A stretch of DNA of 64,000 nt from NCBI GenBank assembly GCA_014843695.1, contig CM026391.1, positions 39,102,755 to 39,166,754 of the forward strand, in the 5' to 3' direction. This document shows, piece by piece, positions 1 through 11,497 of the stretch; within the stretch, counting starts at the first letter, position 1, and each line of letters begins with the position of its first letter. The position numbers were made by a program, and so were the translations under genes. The notes below the pieces were generated by a model that was not told the DNA's origin, ran no database searches, and worked only from the letters and a program-made list of their open reading frames with translations. Source of the DNA: Archivesica marissinica (taxonomy: Eukaryota; Mollusca; Bivalvia; Venerida; Vesicomyidae).

Positions 1-3000
1 TGGTTTATGGTTAGCTGCTATGTGGCTAGGCGAGATCTAGTGGTTTATGGTTAGCTGCTATGTGGCTAGGCAAGATCTAGTGATTTATGGTTAGCTGCTA
101 TGTGGCTAGGCAAGATCTAGTGATTTATGGTTAGCTGCTATGTGGCTAGGAGAGATCTAATGGTTTATGGTTAGCTGCTATGTGGCTAGGTGAGATCTAG
201 TGGCTAGTCGTTTATGGTTAGCTGCTATGTGGCTAGGCAAGATCTAGTGATTTATGGTTAGCTGCTATGTGGCTAGGCAAGATCTAGTGATTTATGGTTA
301 GCTGCTATGTGGCTAGGCGAGATCTAGTGGTTTATGGTTAGCTGCTATGTGGCTAGGCGAGATCTAGTGGTTTATGGTTAGCTGCTATGTGGCTAGGCGA
401 GATCTAGTGGTTTATGGTTAGCTGCTATGTGGCTAGGCGAGATCTAGTGGTTTATGGTTAGCTGCTATGTGGCTAGGCGAGATCTAGTGGTTTATGGTTA
501 GCTGCTATGTGGCTAGGAGAGATCTAGTGGTTTATGGTTAGCTGCTATGTGGCTAGGAGAGATCTAGTGGTTTATGGTTAGCTGCTATGTGGCTAGGCAA
601 GATCTAGTGGTTTATGGTTAGCTGCTATGTGGCTAGGCGAGATCTAGTGGTTTATGGTTAGCTGCTATGTGGCTAGGAGAGATCTAGTGGTTTATGGTTA
701 GCTGCTATGTGGCTAGGCAAGATCTAGTGGTTTATGGTTAGCTGCTATGTGGCTAGGCGAGATCTAGTGGTTTATGGTTAGCTGCTATGTGGCTAGGCAA
801 GATCTAGTGGTTTATGGTTAGCTGCTATGTGGCTAGGCGAGATCTAGTGGTTTATGGTTAGCTGCTATGTGGCTAGGAGAGATCTAGTGGTTTATGGTTA
901 GCTGCTATGTGGCTAGGAGAGATCTAGTGGTTTATGGTTAGCTGCTATGTGGCTAGGCGAGATCTAGTGGTTTATGGTTAGCTGCTATGTGGCTAGGCAA
1001 GATCTAGTGGTTTATGGTTAGCTGCTATGTGGCTAGGCGAGATCTAGTGGTTTATGGTTAGCTGCTATGTGGCTAGGCGAGATCTAGTGGTTTATGGTTA
1101 GCTGCTATGTGGCTAGGCAAGATCTAGTGATTTATGGTTAGCTGCTATGTGGCTAGGAGAGATCTAATGGTTTATGGTTAGCTGCTATGTGGCTAGGTGA
1201 GATCTAGTGGCTAGTGTTTATGGTTAGCTGCTATGTGGCTAGGCAAGATCTAGTGATTTATGGTTAGCTGCTATGTGGCTAGGCAAGATCTAGTGGTTTA
1301 TGGTTAGCTGCTATGTGGCTAGGCGAGATCTAGTGGTTTATGGTTAGCTGCTATGTGGCTAGGCGAGATCTAGTGGTTTATGGTTAGCTGCTATGTGGCT
1401 AGGCAAGATCTAGTGATTTATGGTTAGCTGCTATGTGGCTAGGCGAGATCTAGTGATTTATGGTTAGCTGCTATGTGGCTAGGAGAGATCTAATGGTTTA
1501 TGGTTAGCTGCTATGTGGCTAGGTGAGATCTAGTGAGTTTATGGTTAGCTGCTATGTGGCTAGGAGAGATCTAGTGGTTTATGGTTAGCTGCTATGTGGC
1601 TAGGAGAGATCTAGTGGTTTATGGTTAGCTGCTATGTGGCTAGGCGAGATCTAGTGGTTTATGGTTAGCTGCTATGTGGCTAGGAGAGATCTAGTGGTTT
1701 ATGGTTAGCTGCTATGTGGCTAGGAGAGATCTAGTGGTTTATGGTTAGCTGCTATGTGGCTAGGCGAGATCTAGTGGTTTATGGTTAGCTGCTATGTGGC
1801 TAGGAGAGATCTAGTGGTTTATGGTTAGCTGCTATGTGGCTAGGCGAGATCTAGTGGTTTATGGTTAGCTGCTATGTGGCTAGGCGAGATCTAGTGGTTT
1901 ATGGTTAGCTGCTATGTGGCTAGGCGAGATCTAGTGGTTTATGGTTAGCTGCTATGTGGCTAGGAGAGATCTAGTGGTTTATGGTTAGCTGCTATGTGGC
2001 TAGGAGAGATCTAGTGGTTTATGGTTAGCTGCTATGTGGCTAGGCAAGATCTAGTGGTTTATGGTTAGCTGCTATGTGGCTAGGCGAGATCTAGTGGTTT
2101 ATGGTTAGCTGCTATGTGGCTAGGAGAGATCTAGTGGTTTATGGTTAGCTGCTATGTGGCTAGGCAAGATCTAGTGGTTTATGGTTAGCTGCTATGTGGC
2201 TAGGCGAGATCTAGTGGTTTATGGTTAGCTGCTATGTGGCTAGGCAAGATCTAGTGGTTTATGGTTAGCTGCTATGTGGCTAGGCGAGATCTAGTGGTTT
2301 ATGGTTAGCTGCTATGTGGCTAGGAGAGATCTAGTGGTTTATGGTTAGCTGCTATGTGGCTAGGAGAGATCTAGTGGTTTATGGTTAGCTGCTATGTGGC
2401 TAGGCGAGATCTAGTGGTTTATGGTTAGCTGCTATGTGGCTAGGCAAGATCTAGTGGTTTATGGTTAGCTGCTATGTGGCTAGGCGAGATCTAGTGGTTT
2501 ATGGTTAGCTGCTATGTGGCTAGGCGAGATCTAGTGGTTTATGGTTAGCTGCTATGTGGCTAGGCAAGATCTAGTGATTTATGGTTAGCTGCTATGTGGC
2601 TAGGAGAGATCTAATGGTTTATGGTTAGCTGCTATGTGGCTAGGTGAGATCTAGTGGCTAGTCGTTTATGGTTAGCTGCTATGTGGCTATGCAAGATCTA
2701 GTGATTTATGGTGTGCTGCTATGTGGCTAGGCAAGATCTAGTGATTTATGGTTAGCTGCTATGTGGCTAGGCGAGATCTAGTGGTTTATGGTTAGCTGCT
2801 ATGTGGCAAGGCGAGATCTAGTGGTTTATGGTTAGCTGCTATGTGGCTAGGCAAGATCTAGTGATTTATGGTTAGCTGCTATGTGGCTAGGCGAGATCTA
2901 GTGAGTTATGGTTAGCTGCTATGTGGCTAGGAGAGATCTAATGGTTTATGGTTAGCTGCTATGTGGCTAGGTGAGATCTAGTGGCTAGTCGTTTATGGTT

Positions 3001-3456
3001 AGCTGCTATGTGGCAAGGAGAGATCTAGTGGTTTATGGTTAGCTGCTATGTGGCTAGGAGAGATCTAGTGGTTTATGGTTAGCTGCTATGTGGCAAGGAG
3101 AGATCTAGTGGTTTATGGTTAGCTGCTATGTGGCTAGGAGAGATCTAGTGGTTTATGGTTAGCTGCTATGTGGCTAGGCAAGATCTAGTGGTTTATGGTT
3201 AGCTGCTATGTGGCTAGGAGAGATCTAGTGGTTTATGGTTAGCTGCTATGTGGCTAGGAGAGATCTAGTGGTTTATGGTTAGCTGCTATGTGGCTAGGCG
3301 AGATCTAGTGGTTTATGGTTAGCTGCTATGTGGCTAGGCAAGATCTAGTGGTTTATGGTTAGCTGCTATGTGGCTAGGCGAGATCTAGTGGTTTATGGTT
3401 AGCTGCTATGTGGCTAGGAGAGATCTAGTGGTTTATGGTTAGCTGCTATGTGGCTA
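1..3456. repeat. 40-bp minisatellite array (about 86 copies), open at left edge
   Basis: Head-to-tail 40-bp units with the constant core GGTTAGCTGCTATGTGGCT followed by a variable dinucleotide and GAGATCTAG (a BglII-type AGATCT site in nearly every unit). Units differ mainly at the two bases before AGATCT (CG, AG, CA or TG) and by TGG/TGA/ATGG at the junction. A 10-bp extra segment (GTGGCTAGTC or similar) follows the TG variant near 200, 1205, 2655 and 2985. The array starts before the window and ends at about 3456, next to the SLC5 3' flank. No protein function is implied. Confidence 0.98.
481..2655. repeat. Long-range duplication inside the 40-bp array (spacing 1,447 bp)
   Basis: The order of unit variants (CG/AG/CA types) in about 481-1210 is the same as in about 1928-2655, ending in both cases with a CA-TGA unit, an AG-AATGG unit and a TG unit with the extra 10-bp segment. 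The matching GATCTAGTGGCTAGT landmarks are at 1201 and 2648, and GATCTAGTGG landmarks at 481 and 1928, giving a constant offset of 1,447 bp. This is a duplicated block of about 18 units, probably from unequal exchange. The order was read by eye. Confidence 0.75.
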
Positions 3457-3563
3457 TGAATTATATTATGTGGCCAATAGAATAAAAGGAGAGAAGTATG
3501 GTGTAGCCACACAAGTACCCATTTGTGAGGCCATCTGTTTGTTACAATGTCAGTATGTGTATT
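3457..3563 (-). other. Probable 3' untranslated flank of the SLC5-like gene
   Basis: Unique sequence between the stop codon of the last SLC5-like exon (TGA, complement of 3564-3566) and the 40-bp minisatellite. On the minus strand it would be 3' UTR. I see no canonical AATAAA in it, so the polyadenylation site may lie in or beyond the minisatellite. Open frames read on the plus strand here and across 3525-3816 are antisense to the exon and have no features of their own. Confidence 0.4.
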
Positions 3564-3721
3564 TCATGCAAATATTGCATAGCAAAATATAAAAACACAA
3601 AGAACCAATATAGCATTGAAGTTCAGAAGCAGCGCAACTCCGCTCGATATGTTCATGCTGTCTTCGTATTTTCTGTTTGTGTGGTGGATCTGCTGCGATA
3701 TAGCTGCCATCCGTGGAGTGT
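3564..3721 (-). CDS. Last coding exon of an SLC5/SGLT-family sodium/solute cotransporter
   Basis: Terminal exon on the minus strand. An acceptor (TACTTACAG) precedes position 3721; the first two bases complete a split codon (phase 1), then 51 residues and a TGA at 3566-3564. The exon encodes a hydrophilic stretch (TPRMAAISQQIHH) and then one hydrophobic helix ending FCYAIFA at the stop. SGLT-type members of the sodium:solute symporter family (SLC5) end the same way: a long cytoplasmic loop, a final transmembrane helix 14 beginning around N-x-N-A and a terminal H-A-Y-F-A. The match with the GAFWG exon about 0.85 kb upstream on the same strand makes this the C-terminus of one plasma-membrane Na+-coupled solute carrier. 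The substrate cannot be told from these exons. Most of the gene lies outside the window or was not recognised. Confidence 0.8.
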
Positions 3722-3962
3722 CTGTAAGTATTACAAGTACATGTGTTATAATGTCCAGAAGGGCATATTTATGTGCAATGCAGACAATCTTTAGAATGAA
3801 GAACATTAGTGAATAAAATATAATTTGTCTATTTTTAGTAACAGATTAATTACACATTACTGAACGATAGATTGAGATGAAACTGCTTCTATTCATCTTA
3901 GAATAAAATTTATATTCGCTAACTGGAATTTTACAAAATGTAGATATTAACTTTATCCCTAC

Positions 3963-4035
3963 CATGTATATTTTGTGTATGAAAGCTGGTGACATTTCCG
4001 ACGACATTATTTGCGCTGCCATCACGTATAATTGT
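3963..4035 (-). CDS. Candidate small exon of the SLC5-like gene (loop between TM13 and TM14)
   Basis: A 73-nt stretch on the minus strand between a possible acceptor (GGAGACAG before 4035) and a possible donor (CATG/GTAGGG after 3963). Read in phase 0 it is open for 24 codons (TIIRDGSANNVVG...) and ends in phase 1. These are exactly the phases needed to join the GAFWG exon (ends phase 0) to the last exon (begins with the last two bases of a codon). The polypyrimidine tract is poor and the residues do not resemble the usual SGLT loop, which is however the least conserved part of the family. I chose it only for phase and splice-site fit; it may be intron. Confidence 0.25.
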
Positions 4036-4245
4036 CTGTCTCCTTAGTGTTATGCGGTTTTTCTTCATACCAAACTTATGGACACTCCAAACAGTCAAAC
4101 CAAAAGGCTTGTTTCATAAGGTCATACATTAAACATATTTTATTATTAGAAATTATTTATAGAAAACGATAATGGCACTTTGTCAAAAATTATAAAATAT
4201 GTGAATTTGACTAGAGCTATCATTTCAGTAAATAGTTTTTGTCAT
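4036..4245. other. AT-rich intron-like sequence, no feature
   Basis: Unique AT-rich sequence in what would be an intron of the SLC5-like gene. I see no supported exon. A short minus-strand stretch near 4080-4125 reads KQAFWFDCLE, faintly like the SGLT loop, but has no acceptor and runs into a stop. Confidence 0.4.
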
Positions 4246-4507
4246 TGAACGATATCATCACACATCTATGATATACTAAATATATTGAACGATATAATCA
4301 CAAATCTATGATATACTAAATATATTGAACGATATAATCACAAATCTATGATATACTAAATATATTGAATGATATAATCAAAAATCTATGATATACTAAA
4401 TATATTGAACGATATAATCACAAATCTATGATATACTAAATATATTGAATGATATAATCACAAATCTATGATATACTAAATATATTGAATGATATAATCA
4501 CAAATCT
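4246..4507. repeat. Second 40-bp tandem repeat, about 6.5 copies
   Basis: Period of 40 bp with core GATATAATCACAAATCTATG followed by ATATACTAAATATATTGAA. AT-rich and unrelated in sequence to the 40-bp array at 1-3456 despite the same period. Units are near identical (AAC/AAT and CAC/CAA changes). It lies in an intron of the SLC5-like gene if the exon calls are right. Confidence 0.97.
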
Positions 4508-4573
4508 AATTTGTGTAGTAGAAATGATAAAATGATTAAAATAAAGATCAGTAAAAAAAACCTTGTTACTAAC

Positions 4574-4789
4574 CTTATTGTAGTCGGGTTTGGATGTACA
4601 GAAGCTGAGTACAATCGTTATGACGGCTGACAGCACCAATATTATGATGGAGAAGTAAGTGAAATTGACAGCGGAAATGAACTCCGGGCGTTTGTCGTGC
4701 TGTCCGCAATCAGGAGCCAGATATATGACATCTAGAACCAGCCTAGCTATTCCCGCTGCCAGACCAATAAGTATACCCCAGAAGGCTCC
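4574..4789 (-). CDS. Internal exon of an SLC5/SGLT-family sodium/solute cotransporter (TM12-TM13)
   Basis: A 216-nt, phase 0/0 exon on the minus strand: acceptor CTATCTTCAG before 4789 and donor AATAAG/GTTAGT after 4574, 72 codons with no stop. It begins GAFWGILIGLAAG, the conserved start of a transmembrane helix in SGLT-type SLC5 proteins. It continues through an extracellular loop with the family pattern C-G-x-x-D-x-R-P and then F-x-Y-F and a second hydrophobic helix (IIILVLSAVITIVLSF), ending KPDYNK. These carriers couple inward Na+ movement to uptake of sugars, inositol or related solutes at the plasma membrane. Intron positions and order with the terminal exon at 3564-3721 support one gene on the minus strand. 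The next exon upstream would lie beyond the minisatellite at 4811-7789; I did not find it. Codon use and GC are higher than the flanking intron. Confidence 0.88.
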
Positions 4790-4810
4790 CTGAAGATAGA
4801 TCGGTATATG

Positions 4811-7789
4811 TCAACACATGCAGCACATGCACCACATGTTACACATGCAGCACATGCAGCACATGTTACACATGCAGCACATGCAGCACATATGTAACAA
4901 CATATGCTACGTATGTAGCAACACATGCAGCATATGCAACACATGTAACAACACATGATACACATGTAACAACACATGCTTCACATGCAACACATGCTAC
5001 ACATGCAACACATGTAACAAAACATGCAACACATGCTATGTATGCAGCAGCACATGTAACAACACATGCAGCACATGTAACAACACATGCAACACATGTA
5101 ACACATGTAACAACACATGCAACACATGTAACACATGCAACAACACATGCAACACATGTAACACATGTAACAACACATGTAACACATATTACACATGCAA
5201 CACATGTAACAACAAATGTAACAACACATGTAACAACACATGCAACACATGTAACAACAAATGTAACAACACATGTAACAACACATGTAACAACACATGT
5301 AACAACACATGCAACACATGTAGCAACACATGCACCACATGTAACAACACATCTAGCAACACATGCAGCACAAACACACACATGTAACAACACATGTAGC
5401 AACACATGTGACAACACATGTAACAACACATGTAACACATGTAACAACACATGCAACAACACATGTAACAACAAATGTAACAACACATGTAAGAACACAT
5501 GCAACAACACATGTAACAACACATGTAACAACACATGCAACAACACATGTAACACATGTAACAACACATGCACCACATGTAACAACACATGTAACAACAC
5601 ATGTAACAACACATGTAACAACACATGTAACAACACATGTAACACATGTAACAACACATGTAACACATGTAACAACACATGCAACAACACATGTAAACAA
5701 CACATGCAACAACACATGCAACACATATTACACATGTAACAACACATGCAACACATGCAACACATATTACACATGCAACACATATTACACATGCAACACA
5801 TGCAACACATGTAACAACACATGTAACAACACATGCAACATATATTACACATGCAACGCATGTAACAACACATGCAACACATGTAACAACACATGTAACA
5901 CATATTACACATGTAACACATGTAACAACACATGCAACACATGTAGCAACACATGCACCACATGTAACAACACATCTAGCAACACATGCAGCACAAACAC
6001 ACACATGTAACACATGTAACAACACATGTAACAACACATGCAACAACACATGCAACACATATTACACATGCAACACATGCAACAACACATGTAACAACAC
6101 ATGTAACACATGTAACAACACATGCAACCCATATTACACATGCAACACATGTAACAACACATGTAAACAACACATGCAACAACACATGCAACACATATTA
6201 CACATGCAACACATATTACACATGTAACACATGTAACAACACATGCAACACATATTACACATGCAACACATATTACACATGCAACACATGTAACAACACA
6301 TGTAACAACACATGCAACACATATTACACATGCAACACATGTAACAACACATGCAACATATATTACACATGCAACACATGTAACAACACATGCAACACAT
6401 GTAACACATGTAACAACACATGTAACAACACATGCAACACATGTAACAACACATGCAACAACACATGTAACAACACATGTAAACAACACATGCAACAACA
6501 CATGTAAACAACACATGCAACAACACATGTAACAACACATGCAACACATATTACACATGCAACACATATTACACATGCAACACATGTAACAACACATGTA
6601 ACAACACATGCAACACATATTACACATGCAACACAAGTAACAACACATGCAACACATATTACACATGCAACACATGTAACAACACATGCAACACATATTA
6701 CACATGCAACACATGTAGCAACACATGCAACAACACATGCACCACATGTAACAACACATCTAACAACACATGCAGCACAAACAAACACATGTAACAACAC
6801 ATGTAACACATGTAACAACACATGTAACACATGTAACAACACATGCACCACATGTAACAACACATGCAGCACAAACAAACACATGTAACAACACATGCAC
6901 CACATGTAACAACACATGCACCACATGTAACAGCACATGTAACACATGTAACAACACATGCAACACATGTAACAACACATGCAACAACACATGTAACAAC
7001 ACATGCAACACATATTACACATGCAACACATGTAACAACACATGCAACACATGTAACAACACATGCAACACATGTAACACATGTAACAACACATGCAACA
7101 CATATTACACATGTAACACATGTAACAACACATGCAACACATGTAACACATGTAACAACACATGCAACACATATTACACATGCAACACATGCAACATCAC
7201 ATTAAACACATATTACACATGTAACAACACATGCAGCACAAACAAACACATGTGACAACACATGCAGCACATGTAACAACACATGCAACAACACAAGCAA
7301 CACATGTAACAACACATGTAACAACACATGTAACAACACATGTAAAAACACATGTAACAACACATGTAAACAACACATGCAACAACACATATAACACATG
7401 TAACAACATATGTAACAACACATATTACACATGCAACACATGTAACAACACATGCAACACATGCAACACATGCAACACATATTACACATGCAACACATGT
7501 AACAACACATGCAACACATATTACACATGCAACACATATTACACATGTAACACATGTAACAACACATGCAACATATATTACACATGCAACACATGTAACA
7601 ACACATGCAACACATATTACACGTGCAACACATATCACACATGCAACACATGTAACAACACATGCAACACATATTACACATGCAACACATGTAACAACAC
7701 ATGCAACACATATTACACATGCAACACATGTAACAACACATGCAACACATATTACACATGTACCACATGTAACAACACATATTACACAT
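4811..7789. repeat. ACACATG minisatellite, first block
   Basis: Dense array of 9-14-bp units built from ACACATGTAAC, ACACATGCAAC, ACACATATT and the longer ACACATGTAACAAC form, with rarer CACATGCACC and CACATGCAGC units. The landmark GCAGCACAAACAAACACATG (or a close form) recurs, for example near 5367, 5989, 6771, 6866 and 7233. The strand shown is nearly free of G outside ATG, so long stop-poor frames (Thr-His or Cys-Asn rich on one strand, Cys-Met/Leu-His-Val on the other) arise on both strands; they are not genes. The same repeat resumes at 13022, so this is half of an array split by a LINE. Confidence 0.97.
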
Positions 7790-8358
7790 ATTTGTATCTA
7801 TATTTAATATTTTTTATTGTGTTTAAAAAGTAGGTTAAACACACTAATTAATTACAAGGACACATGTTGTGAAAAACAGCTGTAATGGTATAATATATTT
7901 TACAATTTGTTTTTTTATTTCCTTCTTTTTCGTTTTCGTTGGAAGAAAGTAAATATATCGGACTGTTTTTGTATAACATTAATATATTTTTCTCTTCCAT
8001 TAGGTTTAGTATAAGGATATAATCTGACAACTATATGTTATCCCTGTATGCTAGACTGACGCCGGATTCGAGGCTGACCCGTGAGGTGCAAAACGACGTC
8101 GGGGGAGCATATTGGGGTGCAGCTTGCTTTGTAATGAATCATATACTGACATCATGTAAACACAAAGAATCGAAATGATGAAATATCCTATGATATCTAA
8201 ATGCAATATATAAACAACACAGACTTCTAATAACAATATTTAAATAAGCGATCTAGTATTCTTGCTTACTAGTCAATAATCATTTATTTTCATTATGTTC
8301 TTTTTAATCATTTGCATCATAAACTACTTCGGTATTATCACATGTTTTTCACATAGAC
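7790..8358. other. Spacer between minisatellite and LINE ORF2; possible LINE 5' region
   Basis: Unique AT-rich sequence with no supported gene. Because the ACACATG repeat ends at 7789 and resumes at 13022, this segment may be the truncated 5' part of the LINE that begins coding at 8359, but nothing in it resembles an ORF1. Short open frames at 7848-8030 and 8051-8236 (minus) have no recognisable motif. Confidence 0.4.
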
Positions 8359-8667
8359 ATGAATATGTATCAAACTACAATTTTTACTTATAATGTTAAT
8401 GGTTTAGCAAACAAAAAAGAGAGAAATGCTGTGTTCCAATGGATAAAATCTCAAAACGCAGGTATAACTTTACTGCAAGAAGTACATTGTAGAGAGTCGG
8501 ACCGCAAAGACTGGGAAAAAGAATGGGATGGTAAAATTATATGTAGCGGTAATAGTTCAAATCAAACAGGTGTAGCAATTTTGATAAAAAACGGATTAAA
8601 AATAGAAATTATGAAAATATATGAAATTGTTATTGGACGCATGTTAGCAAGTACAGGCCAAGATTGA
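8359..8667 (+). pseudogene. LINE ORF2 N-terminus: endonuclease domain, 5' part
   Basis: First 102 codons of the endonuclease from the ATG at 8359. The beta-strand motif FTYNVNGL (Asn for metal binding) is at about residues 9-16 and LLQEVHC (catalytic Glu) at about 38-44; S-G-N-S-S-N-x-x-G-V-A-I-L is typical of the Tx1/L1 endonuclease. The frame runs into TGA at 8665-8667. Shifting one frame restores the expected continuation (KIENKQIIIINIYGPN), so a single indel between about 8646 and 8665 broke the ORF. The next segment is in that frame. Confidence 0.85.
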
Positions 8668-10784
8668 AAATAAACAGATAATTATTATAAACATTTATGG
8701 CCCAAACAGGGACGACATGATGTTATTTCAAACACTTGAAGATTTCATGAAGAACCACTCTGACAATTCATTCATAACAGGTGGGGATCTTAACGTTCCT
8801 CTAGACCCAAATTTGGATAAACAAGGTGGTAACTATCAAACGCATTCAAAAAGTCGGAATAAATTAAAGTCACTTATGGAAACATTTGAACTTGTTGATG
8901 TATATAGAATTCATAATCCAAACAAGAAAAGATACACTTGGCGTTCTGCGGTAAGACCTGGTATAGCATGTAGACTTGATTATATACTCATCTCAAATGA
9001 CATCCTGAACTTAGTAAAATGTTTGGATATAAAACAAAGTTTTAAGTCAGACCACTCTATAGTGTTTGTTGAAATTGACTTTGATCCCATAGAAAGAGGC
9101 CCGGGTGTTTTCAAAATGAATAATAGTCTGCTTCTAGAAGACGAATATAAAGAAAACATGTCAAAAGCCATAAGTGAAACACGGGAAATAAATAAAGATA
9201 CAAATCCACAAATTAGATGGGAAATAATCAAAAGCACCATTCGAAATGAAACTATTAAATTTGCAAGCTACAAAAATAAAATAAATACAAACTATTATAA
9301 AAACATTACAAAGGAAATTGAAGAAATAGAGAACAGACTATCCGATAAATACGAAGAAAATCTTATTAGAGATCTAAACCAAAAAAAGACAGAATTAGAA
9401 GAGTTTTACAATGAAAAGATAAATGGAATTATAACAAGAATCAAAAGTTACAAAATTGAGAATGGGGAAAGAAATGTTAAATTACTGAAAGCACTAGAAA
9501 AAAGGAATGCCGAAAGAAAACTAATTACGAATTTAAATGTAGACGGTAAGACTGTTACAAATCAAAATGAAATCCTATATGAACAGAAACGATATTATGA
9601 AAACCTACATAAAGAAAGTAAGCAGACAAATATAAATCATAATTTTTACAATGAACATGTAATACCTAAACTATCAGATGCTGAAAATCAATCATGTGAA
9701 GGAATGATAACAGAAGATGAATGTAAACGAGCTATTAAGGATATGAAAAATGGCAAAAGTCCTGGATCCGATGGTATAAATGTGGAATTCTACAAGCTAT
9801 ATTGGAACGAAATAAAAACAGATTTTGTAGCCTCTTTTAACTTCTCTTTAGAAACAGAATTACTTAGTCAATTACAAGCACAAAGTATAATCACATTATT
9901 ACCTAAACCAGGGAAAGACTTATCTCTTCTTTCAAGTTGGAGACCTATAAGCTTGTTAAACGTGGATTACAAGATAGTTGCTAAAGTAATTGCTAACAGA
10001 ATAAAGTCAGTCCTAGATAAATTAATAGACAACAGCCAAACAGGCTTTATAAAAGGCCGATATATAGGAGAAAACATACGGTTATTGTATGATGTCATAG
10101 AATATACTGAAAACAATAATGTTCGTCTTTTATTCTTTGCCGATTTTGAAAAAGCGTTCGACAGCCTGAACCATAAGTTTATGCAAACGGTACTAGATAT
10201 ATTTAATTTTGGCCCTATCCTAAAAGAATGGATCAAACTTTTCTACAATAACCCTTCAAGTTGTGTGTTATATAACGGTTTTTTGTCAGAGTCATTTAGC
10301 ATAAAAAGAGGGGTTAGACAAGGTTGTCCTTTATCACCGTATATTTTTATATTAGCTATCGAGTTACTATCCATTGCAATACGTAATAATAATGATGTGA
10401 AAGGTATATCAATGTCCGACAAAGAAGTGAAAAATAGTATGTTTGCAGACGATGCCACTATTATTTTAGATGGCTCTAAGAAGAGCTATTCAGAAATGTT
10501 ACAAATGTTTGATGACTTTGCATGTATTTCAGGCCTAAAACTTAATTATGATAAATGTTCAGTTCTCAGAATAGGGTCTATTAGGAATCAGCATGATCTT
10601 ATTTACTGTAGAAAGAAGAATGAAAAAATACAATGGACTCCAGAAAGTGCTAAAACGTTGGGTATCATTTTCCATGCAAAATCAAAACAAATACTTCATT
10701 TAAACTATGAACAACGAATACATCAATTCCATACCGATATCAAAAGATGGAAAGCTAGAAGACTAACTACAATAGGTAATATCT
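8653..10784 (+). pseudogene. LINE ORF2: endonuclease 3' part and reverse transcriptase
   Basis: Continuation of ORF2 in the shifted frame; the first ATG is at 8717 but homology begins upstream. Endonuclease motifs GGDLNVPLDP and, about 80 residues on, SDHSIVF are present with the catalytic Asp, Asn and His. After a lysine-rich linker the RT follows: SPGSDGIN, WRPISLLN, QTGFIKGRYIG, motif A FADFEKAFDS, motif B GVRQGCPLSPY, motif C MFADDATII (both catalytic Asp kept) and a thumb region ending TTIGNI. True LINE homology stops at about 10784, where the nested element begins; the in-frame tail to the stop at 10852 comes from the insert. Apart from that insertion this RT looks intact, so it is a fairly young copy. 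Confidence 0.92.
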
Positions 10785-10970
10785 TTCCTTGTTTGTTCAC
10801 AATACACACATTTACGGACAGAAATGCTGAATTCAATCTCTCAAGTTTGTAGTCCTACAATGGATGTCATTTTGCAAGGAAACCCGACCCTTACATATGA
10901 ATCGAACGCAGCATTGTTCAGTGTTATACGTAATTATATTAGAGACACAAAACGGTTTTACTTCAGTTAG
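10785..10970 (+). pseudogene. C-terminal tail of the nested LINE's ORF2
   Basis: Open for 61 codons from the 5' breakpoint at 10785 to TAG at 10968-10970, in a different frame from the outer LINE. It reads SQYTHLRTEMLNSI, then NPTLTYESNAALF, then NYIRDTKRF at the end. This resembles the end of bivalve endonuclease-reverse transcriptases, in which a Cys/His knuckle is followed by a helical stretch and a basic K-R-F/R-R end. The family match is from recall and weaker than for the outer LINE; an alternative is the 3' end of a host cDNA. Confidence 0.5.
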
Positions 10971-11497
10971 TTTGTGAAATGAAGTAGGTATACAATGGTT
11001 TATAATACATTTTATTTCGAATGAGTATATTTTCCTTTCCATCACTGACGATGTAGTGCAATTTCGTGTCGAAATTCTCGCCCTGTCGCTTCCAAGAATC
11101 ATGGTGGAGTGTTGTTCATTAATTCTGTATATCTCTTTTCTCCTCTATGTTCATTTACTTTTTGTTTCTCATCTTCTAATTGTTGTTTCTTTTTCATTTA
11201 ATTTTCAAAACATGTCATGTTCTGTACTCTTAAAGTATTACATATTTATATAAATATTATGAATTAAGTTTAGTAATGTTATATGTAAGTACATATATAT
11301 TATCATTCTAAAACATTACATTTTCCCTAAAGAAAAATCATTGATTTATGAAATTGTAAACTATTATTCCATGAAATGTTTGTGTATATTATTTAGAAAG
11401 GAGAGGACAATCATAAGCTATACAGCTTTCTGTCCAATTCCTTATATCAGTTGTTGTAAATAATCATGTATTGACAGAAAATAAATATGTTTAAACT
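10785..11497 (+). mobile_element. 5'-truncated LINE of another group nested in the Tx1/L1-like LINE
   Basis: A 713-bp segment that interrupts the outer ORF2 exactly between TTIGN and the resumed frame (ISVYKSLILPKLTY). The outer sequence AATAGGTAATATCT stands at both junctions (10771-10784 and 11498-11511), a 14-bp target-site duplication. The insert starts inside a coding tail (FLVCSQYTHLRTEML...), like the last residues of CR1/Rex/jockey-type LINE ORF2 proteins after their H-F-L-x-x-C motif, followed by about 530 bp of T-rich 3' UTR. A possible AATAAA lies at about 11480-11485 and there is no long poly(A). 5' truncation plus a duplication of this length is the usual result of target-primed reverse transcription. 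Confidence 0.8.

Noticed and set aside
3525..3816. Plus-strand ORFs of 66 and 89 codons
   Set aside because: Antisense to the SLC5-like last exon, with no motif of their own.
4080..4125. Minus-strand KQAFWFDCLE as the SGLT loop motif (compare F-C-G-L-E in SGLT1-type proteins)
   Set aside because: No acceptor within a reasonable distance, a stop two codons later and no phase-compatible donor.
4866..7833. Many open frames of 60-370 codons rich in Cys/Met/Tyr, Leu/His/Val or Thr/His on both strands
   Set aside because: They are translations of the ACACATG units; every frame changes meaning at each indel and none has a domain or start context.
10833..11253. Short ORFs on both strands inside the nested insert
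   Set aside because: Lie in the insert's 3' UTR or are antisense to its coding tail; no recognisable features.
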